This document shows positions 44,685-56,289 of a DNA stretch of 64,000 nucleotides, in pieces. The notes under the pieces were generated by a model that saw nothing but the letters and a program-made list of their open reading frames with translations, had not been told where the DNA came from and did not search any database. The DNA comes from Chinchilla lanigera (Eukaryota; Chordata; Mammalia; Rodentia; Chinchillidae), in the NCBI RefSeq assembly GCF_000276665.1, contig NW_004955459.1:11371935-11435934 (forward strand), written 5' to 3'. Made by a program: the position numbers and the translations under genes. Position 1 is the first letter of the stretch; every line of letters begins with the position of its first letter.

Positions 44685-44900
44685 ATTGGCACTATGTATT
44701 AAAAGTGATCCTAGGAATTTTACTTCCAAAAATTTATTTGAAGGAAATAATCACAGATGCACATAATGACACAAATGCAAGAAAACCCTAGCCTAGGAAT
44801 ATTTTAAATACTCAAATAGTAGTAACAAACAATGCCACCCTCTCCAGGAAAAAATGAGGTGGTTTTAGGTTGCCTTTGATCTCCTCACATAGAAAGGTGT
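44685..44900 (+). mobile_element. Possible old L1 3' UTR fragment
   Basis: 'aggaattttacttccaaaaa' and 'tttgaaggaaataatcacag', then 'atgcacataatgacacaaat', resemble 'taggaatttatcctaaggaaataatcagagatgtgcac' of old L1 3' regions. Diverged and partial. Confidence 0.45.
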
Positions 44901-45087
44901 TTGAACAAATGGCTACCAACACGTTAGGTGTTACTTAATATTTCTTGGTCTTGCCCTTGTCTTCTCTGGGAGCTCTGTATCCCAGAAATGAAACCACAAT
45001 TTCCCCTAAGCCTAAGCCTCAATAAACTGTACCATATTAACACCATTGCAAACACTACATTATGGATTTTCACTGGGCTGAACAATG

Positions 45088-45440
45088 GCCTCTTTGGTGG
45101 TTAAACTTAATTGTGTCAACTTGATTGGCATGAGAGTCCAAGGGGATTTTTAAGGCACACTTCTGGTGTGTCTAGTGGTGCATAAAGGTCAGACTATGTG
45201 TACTATATATGGACCCCGGTCTCTTCTGTGGCACAATTTCTCTGCTGTGCTTCCCTGCTACCATGAACTGAACATCTTTGGTCCACTACACCCTTCAATC
45301 ACGATGTTTCTCTCTTAAAACCAGCCAACCATAGACTAAATTAACTAGAATCATAAACCAAATCAAGCCTCTCCTCTTTTAAGTAGTAGGTGTTGGATAT
45401 TGTTTTCCCAGGGCAGGAAAGCTGACTAATAAAGCCTCCA
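45088..45440 (+). mobile_element. ERVL/MaLR-class LTR
   Basis: Opens 'ggtggttaaacttaattgtg' and 'tcaacttgattggcatgaga'. The middle has 'acttctggtgtgtctagtgg'. The 3' end has 'aagcctctcctcttttaagt' and 'gcaggaaagctgactaataa', matching the poly-A-site end of rodent LTRs of this type. It abuts the next LTR. Confidence 0.65.
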
Positions 45441-45449
45441 AGGGTACCA

Positions 45450-45876
45450 GGTCGTAACCCTAAAACTTCTATGGTGACAAAGACTTTAGAGATGTAATTA
45501 TGTCAAGGATCTGGACCTGGGGAGATGATTTTACATTATCCAAATGGGCCATAAATTCAATCACAAGGGGGACACAGAAGAATATTTGAGACAAAAGAGC
45601 AAAAGGAAAGAGATGGCATGGTGGAAGCAGGAGTAGAAGAGGCCCTGAGCCCAGGAACAAGTAGAGCCTTAGTAGCTAAAAGAGTCCCTGGGACAGACTG
45701 ACCCCTAGAATCTCCATAGAAAATACACCATGGTCCTACTGGTCCCTGGATTATGGCCTAGGAAACCCACTTCAGACTTCTGGTCTTCAATGCTGAAGGA
45801 GAGCAAGTGTGTTATATTATAAGCCACCATGTTTGTGGTAACTAGTTACAGCAGCAATAGGAAGCAAACACTGTAT
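45450..45876 (+). mobile_element. MaLR LTR (MLT1-like), near full length
   Basis: Sense order: 'gactttagagatgtaattat', 'gtcaaggatctggacctggg', 'gagatgattttacattatcc', 'aaatgggccataaattcaat' and 'cacaaggggg', through to 'ttataagccaccatgtttgt' and 'ggtaactagttacagcagca'. One of the clearest MLT1 copies here. Confidence 0.85.
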
Positions 45877-46529
45877 TTTTAACTATTAAAAATACTGCAC
45901 AGTCAGTACTGAGCTCCTCTGTAAATAAATATACTCCTGTGTCTCATGTCTAACATCTGGTCTAAACACCAGAGCTGAATCCTGTCCTCTTCCTTGCACA
46001 CAAAGACAGTTTGTGGCTAGCTCTGGGTCACCTCTGTGCCTTTGCATAAAACATCTGCCACTGTCCAGGGAGTTCTAACAGATCTGATTTTCTAGAGCCT
46101 ATCAGAGCTGTTGTGTCTTTTCTGGGTTGCTTGTGGGCCTCAAGTGCAGGAATAGCCAAGAAGAATCAAGCTGGCTCACTGCATTACACCAAGAGGAATG
46201 CAGACCTCAAGGCATGTGGTGGGGCCCCAGGACCTCTGGAGACGTAGTCAGTGACTGTGACATTTCCCCATGGACTGCAACCTGCACTCAATGGCCCTTT
46301 GGAGAGGTTCATGTATTGTTGGACTAGTCCTGTGCAAACCAAAGTCGGATAGGTTGTGTGAAGCCCTACTGCATCTGGGTCTTTCTTGTCCAACTCTCTC
46401 TATACCTGAAATACCACAGTATGTCATTTGGGCAACAAAAGGTACTTCCTAGTTATAAAGTTTCAAACTAGGAATTAGGGATAATTACAAAACAAAATTG
46501 AAATTACTAGAATTCCAGAGTTGAGAAAG
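45877..46529. other. Unique sequence, nothing recognised
   Basis: No gene or repeat supported. Confidence 0.4.
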
Positions 46530-46905
46530 GGAGATTGTCTTAGTTATTTTATTTTCACTGAGACACAACACCAAACACCTGCAACATGAAGAAGTTTGTT
46601 TTGGCTCATGTTTTAGAAGTTTCAGTACATGTTCAGCAGGCTGAAACATAGAAGCTGCATGGTGGAAACTCCTGGACAGAGAAAAACTGCTTGTGTCATG
46701 GTGGTCAGAAAGCAGAGAGAGAGGCAGGGAGTGGGGCGGGAGAGACACCCTTCCAGGGCACACGTCCGGGGAACTTCCTCTTCTTTCCAGGCCCCACTTC
46801 CATACGTCACATTTAGCTGTAGCATCCCCATGGTTTAGTCACCTTTCAAAGGTCCTGCCTATGAGCTCATAAGGCTAGGGGGGATATCTAGATATGAATC
46901 ACAAA
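46530..46905 (-). mobile_element. ERVL-MaLR LTR, near full length
   Basis: 'gtcttagttattttattttc', 'agaagtttgttttggctcat', 'gcatggtggaaactcctgga', 'cacccttccagggcacacgt' and 'ccaggccccacttccatacg', ending 'ctagatatgaatcacaa'. Same rodent MaLR group as at 4.8 and 13.6 kb. Confidence 0.75.
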
Positions 46906-46949
46906 AGAGATGCAGTATATAGTAAACATAAACTATGAGCAAAATACTA

Positions 46950-47022
46950 AAACAGACACATACATACATGCATGAGGCACACACACACATTGAATACATG
47001 CACATACATTTACACACCCAAC
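46950..47022. repeat. CA/CATA-rich low-complexity tract
   Basis: Mixed ACATAC and CACACA words, immediately after the LTR. Confidence 0.75.
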
Positions 47023-47039
47023 AGGCTAAGTGCTTTAGA

Positions 47040-47245
47040 AAATGAAAGTGCAGTAGAGGAAACACAAAATAAGGAGAGCCTAATTTTGCCCTCAGTGCAG
47101 GAGAGATTTAAATCAGATACTAATGGGTGAAAAGTTCTTCTAAGGTGGAAGGACAGAGAGATGCATTCATGGAAAGGGAGAACAAGGGCAAAGACACAGG
47201 AGGTGAAGGGCACGGAGTGCTCTAAAGTGGCCATGTAGCTCCACA
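47040..47245 (+). mobile_element. Possible ancient LINE-like repeat
   Basis: 'gaacaagggcaaagacacag' with 'gaggtgaagggcacggagtg' recalls the 'gaacagcatgtgcaaaggcc' phrase also hinted at 12.66 kb. Tentative. Confidence 0.35.
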
Positions 47246-47271
47246 TGGCAAGAATTACATGAAACATGACT

Positions 47272-47475
47272 TGGCTCCATGTCTAGCTTCACCATTTACT
47301 GCAGTATGACTTTGAGCCCATTTCTGTGCCTCCACTTCCCCAGCCATTAAACAAACATAGTAACACCATCTTCTGCACATGCCGTCATGAGGCTAAAATG
47401 AGCTAATACCTGTAGAGGGCTTAGCACTGGGTCTGGTGAGGAGAGGGCCTTCTGTAAACACTGGCCATTATTTTC
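47272..47475 (+). mobile_element. MIR-type SINE remnant
   Basis: Sense MIR order: 'gcttcaccatttactgcagt', 'atgactttgagcccatttct' and 'gtgcctccacttccccagcc', then 'catgaggctaaaatgagcta', 'gagggcttagcactgggtct' and 'aaacactggccattatt'. A good match in order. Confidence 0.75.
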
Positions 47476-47524
47476 ATACAGGGCTGTGCATGTTGTTACA
47501 AGAAAAAATTAGTTGATTCTAGAG

Positions 47525-47715
47525 GTCTATTCTATGAGAGACCCTCTGCTGAGTTCCTTCCAGAGGACAGCTCGTTTAATCTTTGTTATGACTCTAGGAG
47601 GTTGCTGCTATCCTCATTTTTGTAGCTGAGAAATTTAAAGATAAGGGACATCAGGACCTGTCCAAGGTCACACAGAGATCACATGAAAATCTGTGGCTGT
47701 AAAAGGCTTCCTTGG
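47525..47715 (-). mobile_element. MIR-type SINE remnant
   Basis: Antisense MIR: 'tcgtttaatctttgttatga', 'ctctaggaggttgctgctat', 'cctcatttttgtagctgaga' and 'ctgtccaaggtcacacagag'. Two MIRs of opposite orientation lie 50 bases apart. Confidence 0.75.
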
Positions 47716-49189
47716 TGGACTGTGTGTGTTCACACCTGTGATGCATCCCTGGACTTTGCCCCAGATGTAGACACTGGGGGGTGGGGGTGGGATGAAAGAG
47801 CATTCTAAGAAAAACAGCAAAGTCTCGGATTTGTTTTTTATAAATATTAAAGATATTCAAATTCACATACAAAGAAACAAGATGCTATTCTTAAAATAAA
47901 AATACCTAGTCCTAGTGAAGGTCTAATACAAGAGTCAGTTTCATACATTGCTTGTGAAAATGTAATTAAGTATAACATTGTATAACATAATTTTGTACCA
48001 TGTCCTAGAAACCTTTAAAATATCCAGATGTTTTAAACCTATAATGCTACAGCTGAGACCTGACCCTCAGAAAACAAAGTTTTCATGGGTTTTCTGTATA
48101 GATTTGTTTATAAAATAGTAAGAGTAAAAATGGTAAGACCGATAGTTAATTTATGATACCTCCATATTGCAGATACTTTAAATATCATCTGAAAAAAATC
48201 ATAAAAGTGTTGGTTAATACAGATCTAGTACTATCTGAATTACTTATAAATATATATAGGGAAGTTTCCAGGTTGGTGAAGACAGTACGGTGCTACAACA
48301 GTGGGATGACTCCTACCGCTATGCACCTCTTCTGCTTGGCTGTTCTTGAGTTGTAAAACATATACCTTATACCTTTAATAGGCCAGAATGAAATACATTA
48401 AAATATATTAGCACTGATATTCTTTTAGCTCCTGGATTTTTTCCTTTCTATTTTTCAGTGTTTTTCCAATATTTCACATCATACATACATTCCCTTTATC
48501 AGCCAAAAGGACAGCTTTATTTCAAAATGGAGAACGCTTTTGTAACCAAAGAGAATGACTTATGGGCATCCTAATACGATCTTCTGCAGAATTCTACTGT
48601 GTAAAGCAGATAAAGGAAAGCAGCTCTGAATCAGGTTAGTATAAGTTTTCCAAAAGTTCTCTCCCTACACCCAGCCATGTTTGTAGAAGACATTCCAGGG
48701 CAAAGTATAAAAGCCAGTGGTGAAGGCAGGTCTCCAGTTTTATGCCCAGTTCCTCCCTCTCCAAGAATAGCCTGGTGTCTACTTCAGTCTCTAGGGGCCT
48801 GGTTAAGCTGAGTCTAATTCTTGGACTTAATCTCCTAGGAGTGTGGACCAGAGTGCAACTCTGAAGCTGTGGAACCAAGAACCAGGCTTGAGTTGAGGGA
48901 ACATACCCTGTGGGCAGCCACTTCCTGAGGCCTCCAGCCTGAGGAATCTCTCTCCCAGCTGGCACTATCACTATTTGAACCCTCCATACCAAACAGTGAA
49001 TACACTTTAATGAACCTAAAATCACTGATTTTAGTAACTTGGGGAGAACTCTCACCCTACAGTGCTGGACCCATGATCTCCAACTGTGGCACCGACTGCA
49101 ACAAGCTCCTGCTCCTACAAATGGCTTCTGATTTTATCCCAATACTCAGATCACTCAGGCTTTTGAAAAGCCCTTAGTTTTGTCCAGAT
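47716..49189. other. Unique sequence, nothing firmly recognised
   Basis: AT-rich to about 48600. A possible small conserved piece lies at about 48460-48600 ('gacagctttatttcaaaatg', 'gagaatgacttatgggcatc'). A 139-codon minus frame (48636-49055) has no domain. Confidence 0.35.
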
Positions 49190-49388
49190 ACAGCCATACA
49201 TCACATAGCAATCTTTCTGTTAATTATGAGCTGCATAAGTAATCTTGTTCCTCTAAGATTATACCACATAGTGACATTGTAGCCATCTCAGTTCTTGTGA
49301 GCATGCTTTATGGTGTTCGAAAGATGGAACTGCCCAAGGGCACATTTTTCAGAAGTTATTAGTTAAGCAATACATGACTGGAGCTGTC
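49190..49388. mobile_element. Tigger/mariner-like DNA transposon remnant
   Basis: Ends 'catacatcacatagcaatct' and 'agttaagcaatacatgactg' form decayed inverted termini ('catgtgtcgcttaacgacg' type). The middle has 'ctaagattataccacatagt'. Family name uncertain; a non-autonomous fossil. Confidence 0.6.
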
Positions 49389-50389
49389 TGGAGACTTCTC
49401 CTTCCCTTTCTTTTTTACCCCTCTCCCTCAGTGGTTGAGTACTACCCCCTTCCATTCTCTCTAAATGTAAGGGGAACATTTTTTTTTATCATGTGGGTGC
49501 TGCTTAGTTTGTAAAGGGCAAAAATAAGATTGCTGCCATTTTACCCACCCACTTACCTCCTATCCCATCAAATACTCTTGGAAGGAGAATTAGTCAACTA
49601 TTGCAGTTTCCTTTCAGCAATAGTTTCTCTGTGGCAAGCCACACATGAGGTGTCTTCAGTCTTCAGAATTTTCTATCAGTTCTGGGAGTTCCACGTTTTA
49701 ACTCAAATAAATATATTTGGCTCAATATCAAATGAAAAAATCATTCTTGAGCTTTTGTGTTCTTCGTCTTTTTCTGCCATAGCAAATTCACTTCACACAC
49801 AATGAAAAGGGCACCAACCCAATGCAAAATTATCAGTTCCCTACACCCTGGGCAAATTTCATTTCAAAGACCTCAAATAATTAAATATAAGTAGAGGTAC
49901 TAACTGTGAAGTAAGGAGGAAATTCAGAAGCATTTGGCCAGTCTGGTTGTAGATGCTGATACATAACACCAAGATGTATGATGCCTCCCAAATCCGTTCA
50001 GTTTGCTTTGACCCAAAGACGTACCCAAAATTCAGTCAGTCGTTTCCTGCCAAAGCCTATGGTGGCTCTATGATACCAATGAGCTCAGGGCAAACGCATT
50101 CTCAGGATAATAGATATCAGTCAAAACTCACCTCTTTTGTGGGAAACCTAGTTAAATGGATGATATTAAAAACTAAATATGCCTTTTATTCCTCTCATGG
50201 CTCTAGGTCCTTCCTTATAGCAGGAACTACCAGATAAAACCATCCCTCTCCTCCCTTCCAGCATCCTTGTTGAGAAAGACTGCAGGGATTTCCCACTTTT
50301 TATATGGTCCATTTAGCCTGCTTAGCCTTGTGTTTGAGCCTTGGGTGAGAATATGTCATAACATTACAATGAAAGTAGCTGGCACATAC
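49389..50389. other. Unique sequence, nothing recognised
   Basis: No gene or repeat supported. The 91- and 94-codon frames look like chance. Confidence 0.4.
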
Positions 50390-50516
50390 TGAAGTAGCTC
50401 TCATGTACCTAAAACTTTACAAGTGCTACTTTATGCAGTGACATTCCCATAGACCCTCAGGAAGAAGGTTTTGATTTCTGTTTCACAAAGGGAGAACAAA
50501 CTGAGCACTATAGAGC
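50390..50516 (-). mobile_element. MIR-type SINE remnant
   Basis: 'gtacctaaaactttacaagt', 'gctactttatgcagtgacat', 'gaccctcaggaagaaggttt' and 'ctgtttcacaaagggagaac' follow antisense MIR order. Truncated by the next SINE. Confidence 0.55.
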
Positions 50517-50640
50517 CAGTGTGTAGTCCCAGCTAATCAAGAGGCCAAGGCAATAGCATTTTAGCTCAGGAATTTATAGCTGTCCTGGCCAACATAACCA
50601 GATCCTGGTTTAAAACAAATAAATAAATAAAGGAGGGGGC
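50517..50640 (+). mobile_element. B1/Alu-type (7SL-derived) SINE
   Basis: Sense: 'cagtgtgtagtcccagctaa', 'tcaagaggccaaggcaatag', 'caggaatttatagctgtcct' and 'ggccaacataaccagatcct', then an AAATAAATAAA tail (50618-50632). It is inserted directly against a MIR. Confidence 0.8.
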
Positions 50641-50799
50641 AAGACAAGTGTGACAAATGACTTGACCCCTGGAGAGTGGGTTAGGACTCAAGACCAGCTA
50701 CTGTGACTTCCAAACCTTCCCATCCTCCTGCCTAGTGTGGCTGAGTAAAGCGGGGCATCACAGACAGGGAGAAGGGGTGAGAATCTGGATGTGCCATTC

Positions 50800-51105
50800 T
50801 TTTCCTTCCGCCATGGGCTAGAACAATGCAAGTGAAATGCATTCCTTCATTTTATCATGCAATGAGTGTAATTAGAAACAATGAGGAATGACAACTAATA
50901 ATGAACCTCTTTTCTTCATAATTAAAATTTAACGGCTGTATTTCTTCCATTATTGCCCAGAGCAGCAGTGTATGGTGTGTGTTAACAAGACCAGCTCTTA
51001 AATGATACAGCCTGTCGTTATGTATGGCTTGGCCCAGTTCTGCTGCTGGCATGCCAAGAATGTCCCCTTCGCAGGTTGCTGTCACTGTGCTCTTCAGGGG
51101 CATTG
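50800..51105. promoter_or_regulatory. Candidate conserved noncoding element
   Basis: Repeat-free sequence with 'tcctt cattttatcatgcaat'-type AT-rich text, 'gagtgtaattagaaacaatg', 'caactaataatgaacctc', 'cataattaaaatttaacggc' and 'ccattattgcccagagcagc', followed by a more balanced stretch ('ggcttggcccagttctgctg', 'ggcatgccaagaatgtcccc'). It looks like deeply conserved noncoding DNA. An 82-codon minus frame covers it without domain. Confidence 0.5.
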
Positions 51106-51174
51106 GGGTAAAATAAGCACAAAGGAGTGGCGTGAGGTCAGATCAAGGAGAGTTTTCCTTCAAGAAGTGACTGG

Positions 51175-51380
51175 TAAGTAATTCCACAGGCTCATGGACT
51201 AATGCTAGGCTTTTGTGACAGAGAAAGCACCGTTCAACTCAGACCAGACCAATGCTTGCCGTGTAACCGTGGGTCACCTCCCTAGGCTCTTTGAGTCACT
51301 ATCTTCACCTATGAGTGAGAAGAAAATGCCCCGGCTGCACTGCTGTAATGATGTAAGACACTGGTCATCAGACATTCAAT
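51175..51380 (+). mobile_element. MIR-type SINE remnant
   Basis: Sense MIR: 'ttgccgtgtaaccgtgggtc', 'acctccctaggctctttgag' and 'tcactatcttcacctatgag', then 'actgctgtaatgatgtaaga'. Diverged. Confidence 0.65.
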
Positions 51381-53139
51381 ATGGAGAGCAGGGAATTACC
51401 CTAGACATTGTCATTTGTAGCAGCCCCAAACCTTTCTGAATACTCTCTTTAATTCTGATTTTTTTTCCTTGAGTGTAAAATCTCCCTTTCCATGGGAGTT
51501 TCCCCTTTAGTATGTTTCATAGTTCCCACTGGCCTTAGGAGGCAAATGAGATTTGATTTTACTGATCAGATGTCCCCTGAACCAGAGCAGAGTTATAGGG
51601 TGGACACAGTTGAGCCTGTATCATTTGTTTTTCTGGTACAGAGAGTGGCAGTGTAGCTGCTAAGAGGACAGCAGAGGTGACAATGTTCTGATGATGGCAG
51701 AGGGCACTGCTCCTACAGCAGTCAGATCTGTCCTGAGTGTTGGGAATTCTTCTCAAAATCCTTGCCTAGTATTTGCCTCTTCAGTACTTCCAGTGATTTT
51801 GTGCATTTTCTGTCCCTTCTGTTTTCTGCTTACATTGGTCAGGATCTCCAACTTAGAGTCCTGATCCATATAGGGAATGACATGGCCATGCCATCTAAGT
51901 GTGCTAGCCGAGGACCAGGGTAAGTGTTGACAGAAAAACTGTTGAAACCTGGCTCCAGTGGTGTGCACTGGAGAATGAGACCAGGGACCTCTATTGGTGT
52001 TTATTATTCTGGAGTCTGTCATCTATCTATCTTTGAATCTCCCTCTTCTCCCTATCCCACTGCAGCACCTGAGGCTGTGGCCCATGGTATCTCACCAACA
52101 CTGCACTTCTGGAGGGCTTTGCTTCCCTATCCCATAAGCTCCTTGTGGGAGGTACTTCCCTAACATCTGTTCACCAGAGATTTGTGAGCCCATCCATCAT
52201 GCAAGCTGCCCCAGCACCCCGAGTCTGAAGAATGGACTTACATTAGCTCACACAAAGTGGTGAGCGACAGCTCAGTGCTGAACTGCTCCACCCACCTACC
52301 AGTGGAAAGTAAAAGACACAGCAGCCCGAGGGAAGGAGCATGGTGAAGCCTAATGGTGCTTCCCTAATGGAGCCTGGGTCCTTGAACTTTGCCTGCCCAA
52401 TGTTCATGTTGAACTGGTATTATGTAAACTAAAAACCAAGTTCTCTTACATTGGAACACAGATTTGAGTAGACAGCTTTACCTTAACAGGAGCATTGGAG
52501 ACTACTGAGGAAGAACGTGCATTCTTTACTGCCTTATCCCCAGCCCTGAGATGTTTCCTGTATTGTGAGGGCCTAAAGGCAGCTGCCTTAGGAACGAAAG
52601 AGAGAAATCAATAGGCCAAGGAGATAATAGTAGTTTGGAGGATGCAAGCATGGCAAGGGCCAAGTCAATTCACACAGGGGGGTTAGGAGTAGGAAAAGAT
52701 GTCTTTTAGTTGAACCCATCTAATTCTCTGAGAGAACGTGGAAATACAAGACAAGAGAGGAGATACCGCATTTTCCAAGCAGTCACCACTCACACTGTTA
52801 AGTCTCATTTCTTTCTCCCAAAATGAGTTTTATATCCACACAGAGTTTCAGGCAGGATCCTTCAGAGAGAGGAAAACAGTGCCTATATTTTTCTCCCATC
52901 ATAAATACCTGAATGATTTGATGGCTCAATTGAAAGCACTGAGCTGTAGGGACAATTTCCTCTTTCAATGCCTGTGTGTATATACGCTTATGTGTATTTT
53001 TATAGTGTGCATATGTGTATGTAGAATGAAGCTCAACTCAGTAAAACTAAACTGATCTCAAATATACAATGTAGTCATATTTCCTGGAAGGAGGAAAAAA
53101 TCTCTCAAGATTATAACATTCTGAAACTGCTAGGTACTT
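51381..53139. other. Unique sequence, nothing firmly recognised
   Basis: No gene. Some stretches (51560-52160) could be very old LTR material, but I cannot name a family. Confidence 0.35.
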
Positions 53140-53262
53140 TAGAAACTATCCTACTCAAAGCTCTCATTTTACAGTTAGGGAAACTGAGGCCAGAACAGCC
53201 AAGAATTTACTACCAACAGTTGCTCAGTAAAGTCACAGCTTGTTTCCATCCTCCTGGTCCAG
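53140..53262 (-). mobile_element. MIR-type SINE remnant
   Basis: 'gctctcattttacagttagg', 'gaaactgaggccagaacagc' and 'ttgctcagtaaagtcacagc' give the antisense MIR core. Confidence 0.6.
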
Positions 53263-53567
53263 TCCCCTTTCCACTTTCTCAGGGTTCAGATTTTCTTTAA
53301 TCCTAAAAATATGAAGAGCATATAGTCGGTAGTCTTTTGCCCACTGACCATAACATTAGACTTTAAAAGATGGCTTGTAAATGGCCATATATAGGTCTGG
53401 CCCTGATAGTCAGCAGAACACTCAGCAGCCACTCATATTGACCTTGGATGCACATTCGAGGCTCCTTTGCTGTAGGTCTTTTCCTTGAGTTATCTCTACA
53501 TAGCTTAACTCTACTGGAAACTCTTATAGAAATTCATTACAATCATCATTTCCTGAAGACTAAAGTG

Positions 53568-53800
53568 TGTTTTAGAAACTCTGGCAAGCCTTTTATATAA
53601 ATGATTACACACAATCCTAACTGTAGCATTGCAAAGCAGGTATGCTTTTCCTAGTTCCAAGTTGTGATTACCAAGGCTCAGAGAGGCTCAAGACCTTGCA
53701 CAAGACCACACAGTCAAGATGACAGAGCTGAGATTTGAACTCAGGTATGTCCTGGCCCAGGACTCATTTCCACCTTGCCACAGCAACACTGCTTCCCCGA
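53568..53800 (-). mobile_element. MIR-type SINE, well preserved
   Basis: 'atgattacacacaatcctaa', 'attgcaaagcaggtatgctt', 'ggctcagagaggctcaagac', 'caagaccacacagtcaagat' and 'gacagagctgagatttgaac', then 'tcaggtatgtcctggcccag'. Most of the antisense MIR is readable. Confidence 0.85.
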
Positions 53801-54910
53801 CAGAAGAACTGAGAGTAAAGCAAGATCGAAATGACAGACACAAAACTTATTCAGGAAATGCTAAGACTGGGAGGCAGGCACCTTGGCAACAGGGCCTCAT
53901 TTCGTGTCACTGACACATAGGGCCTTGCTTCTGCACATCACTGCACCAGGTGGTCCATGAGTTCCCAGTGATATCCTTCTTTGCCTGCTCTTCCTTTCCA
54001 GACCTGGTGGGATTCCACCATTCACAAACCCACCAGCCCAGACTTGCCCTAAAGCCCATAGAGTTTCAGTGTGGAATGCTGAAACAGGGAATTTCCACAT
54101 GGAATTTACATTCAGGAATTCCCCCAGCCTTAGAAACCACTTGTATATCTGTACAGGCCCTTCCATCGCAGCCTTCATGCTACCTGAATATGAAACAGGA
54201 CTGAACCCATTCTAATTTCCTGCTAGAGAACACATACCACAATGCCTGGGGACAGGATGGGAAAAAGAATATAAATGTGTATATGTGTTTGTGTGCATAT
54301 GTGTGTACAATATTCTACATACACGTCCTACATATGTGTTCTGTTTATATCATATATATTCATTTTAATGTTGACCATAAAAGACAATATTGTAGAAAAC
54401 TTGTAGACCAACGATGTGTATGTTCCCTTCCAACAATGATTTTTGGTTCCCAGTAGCAGTATACGCTTGAGTCAAATAGGAGCTTTGTGTTCTCTAGAAC
54501 CACTAAGCTTCCTGTCTTGAAAGCTTTGTCCTTTGCACATTGCCCCTTCTCCTGTGGGATCCCTATACACACAATTCCTTTGGCAAGGCCAAACTCTTCA
54601 TCTAAACTTCTGGCTTCACTAAATTTTCCAGTTTTCTGGATTTTGATGAGTGATTTTTGCATCTTCCAGGACAGGGATTTTGGCAGACTTCCAAATAGCT
54701 TTCAGAGATCACTAGGTTGCAAAAATATCAGTTGGTCAGTGAACACTTCACAGAACTAGTTTTATTTCCCAGAGTTGTACCCACCCTCCTACTCCACTTT
54801 TACCTATCTCTGCCTCCTTTTTTTTCCCTTCATCCCCACTAGGCCACAGCAGCTTCCAGGATCAACCTAAACAATGAGTTTTTTCTGCATGAACATAAAC
54901 ATACAGGTTT
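53801..54910. other. Unique sequence with TG/TA-rich patch
   Basis: A TG/AT-rich patch spans about 54275-54360. No gene or repeat family recognised. Confidence 0.4.
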
Positions 54911-54954
54911 TATACACATGTATGTGTGTGTGCATGCACACACACACACACACA
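54911..54954. repeat. Alternating purine-pyrimidine tract with 24-base palindrome
   Basis: 44 consecutive bases alternate purine and pyrimidine. TG repeats on the left switch to CA repeats on the right through TGCATGCA, so 54923-54946 is a perfect palindrome. Such sequence favours Z-DNA or cruciform under supercoiling. Confidence 0.9.
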
Positions 54955-55390
54955 ATCCAGCCAGATGGAGAAGAGCCTAGACCACATTAACTTCTGTCTG
55001 TCTTGCAGTTGTCTAACTTTCATTTCTTTGTTCAGCCCCAGGTAAAAAAGAATAAATGAGGACAAAAATATTTTTAAATCCAAGTCAAGTTATGGACTTC
55101 ATGGTCACGCACATCACATTGCTCCTGAGAACATGGATTGGTACCCTCAGAAGGTTATTTGGAGGAATGAATAAGGAGTCAGGTAGAAGGTAGTGGGCAC
55201 ATACGGGTGCTGCATGGACAATAGCTCCTCCTGCCAGGTCACAGATGGATCACAGGTAGGTGAGCTCTGGTCCTAAGTTTGATTTATCCAAAGTGGCACA
55301 TAAACTGCCCCCTATGTCCATTCAGGAGGAAAATTGCAGTGACTGGAGCTCCATGGTTCCTACTTTGAAAGTACATTTGATGTATGATGC
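54955..55390. other. Unique sequence, nothing recognised
   Basis: No repeat or gene supported. Confidence 0.4.
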
Positions 55391-55510
55391 TCATATAAAA
55401 CAGTCACCATTTATTGAGCACTCTTTAGTTCATGTAGAGTAAAGCACCTGGAGCTTTGCTTATACCATTTCTAAGCTGTGTGGTGCTGCAAGGTAGGCAT
55501 CAACCTCTTC
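55391..55510 (-). mobile_element. Possible MIR remnant
   Basis: 'ccatttattgagcactcttt', 'taccatttctaagctgtgtg' and 'ctgcaaggtaggcatcaacc' suggest antisense MIR. Weak. Confidence 0.4.
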
Positions 55511-55958
55511 ATGTCTTCATAGTAGAGAGAACAGGTTGAAAGAGGTTCCAGAAAAAGAAGCATCCGAGGTTTTGATGGTGAGGCTCAAAGATAGGTGGTT
55601 GGGCTCGAAAATTCCATTCTTTCCCCTGTGCCATGTACACAACCATCTCTATTCCAAGGACAGTGCTAACACTGCTGCTAACAATTCATTTGCTAATAAA
55701 GCTAATTACATCTAACACTAGAGAAAAGTCATTCTTTTATCTACCCAACTAATATTTCTTCAGCTACATGGAAATTTAAAGAAAGAAAAGCCCCTTCCTA
55801 TGAGATTATTACCATTTAGATAACTCTGAAATATGTAAACACTTAAGAAGCTCTAGACTTACAGGGCCTTTTGAGGCCACATCTAAGGCCTCAACTTCAA
55901 GGATTAAGAAGTTGGGGCCCCAAGCAAGAAAGTATTCTGTCCAGACTCTGTATATTCA

Positions 55959-56000
55959 GAATCTGCTTTCAGACTCTGCTTGAAATCTGAAAGCAGATTC
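55959..56000. repeat. Perfect 15-bp inverted repeat (hairpin-forming)
   Basis: Arm 55959-55973 (GAATCTGCTTTCAGA) pairs perfectly with 55986-56000 across a 12-base loop. Outer ATTCTGT (55934-55940) and ACAGAAT (56004-56010) extend the dyad imperfectly. There is no U-run, so it is not a terminator. Confidence 0.9.
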
Positions 56001-56289
56001 CAAACAGAATGCTAATATCTGGTATTCTGTCACCTGCTCTCTTCGCCATTAGATGTTTTCAGAAAGGCAGCCTCTGAAAGCATGGAAGATGATGAAACAA
56101 ATGTGCTGAGAGGCGAGTGGACAGCGTTCCTTCGTTTTAATGTGGCCTGAAGTCCACTGGCTGCTGTCAGCGTGAATGAACTATAAAAGAAAGCTGAGTA
56201 TATGGTCACACACCTTTCTTGACCACAGTACAGCATAATGAAGGAGCCACCTGGCAGTACAGAAGGTAAGATAGATATTGCTATGTTTT

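Noticed and set aside
55959..56000. Intrinsic transcription terminator
   Set aside because: Rho-independent terminators are bacterial and need a U-run; neither applies here.
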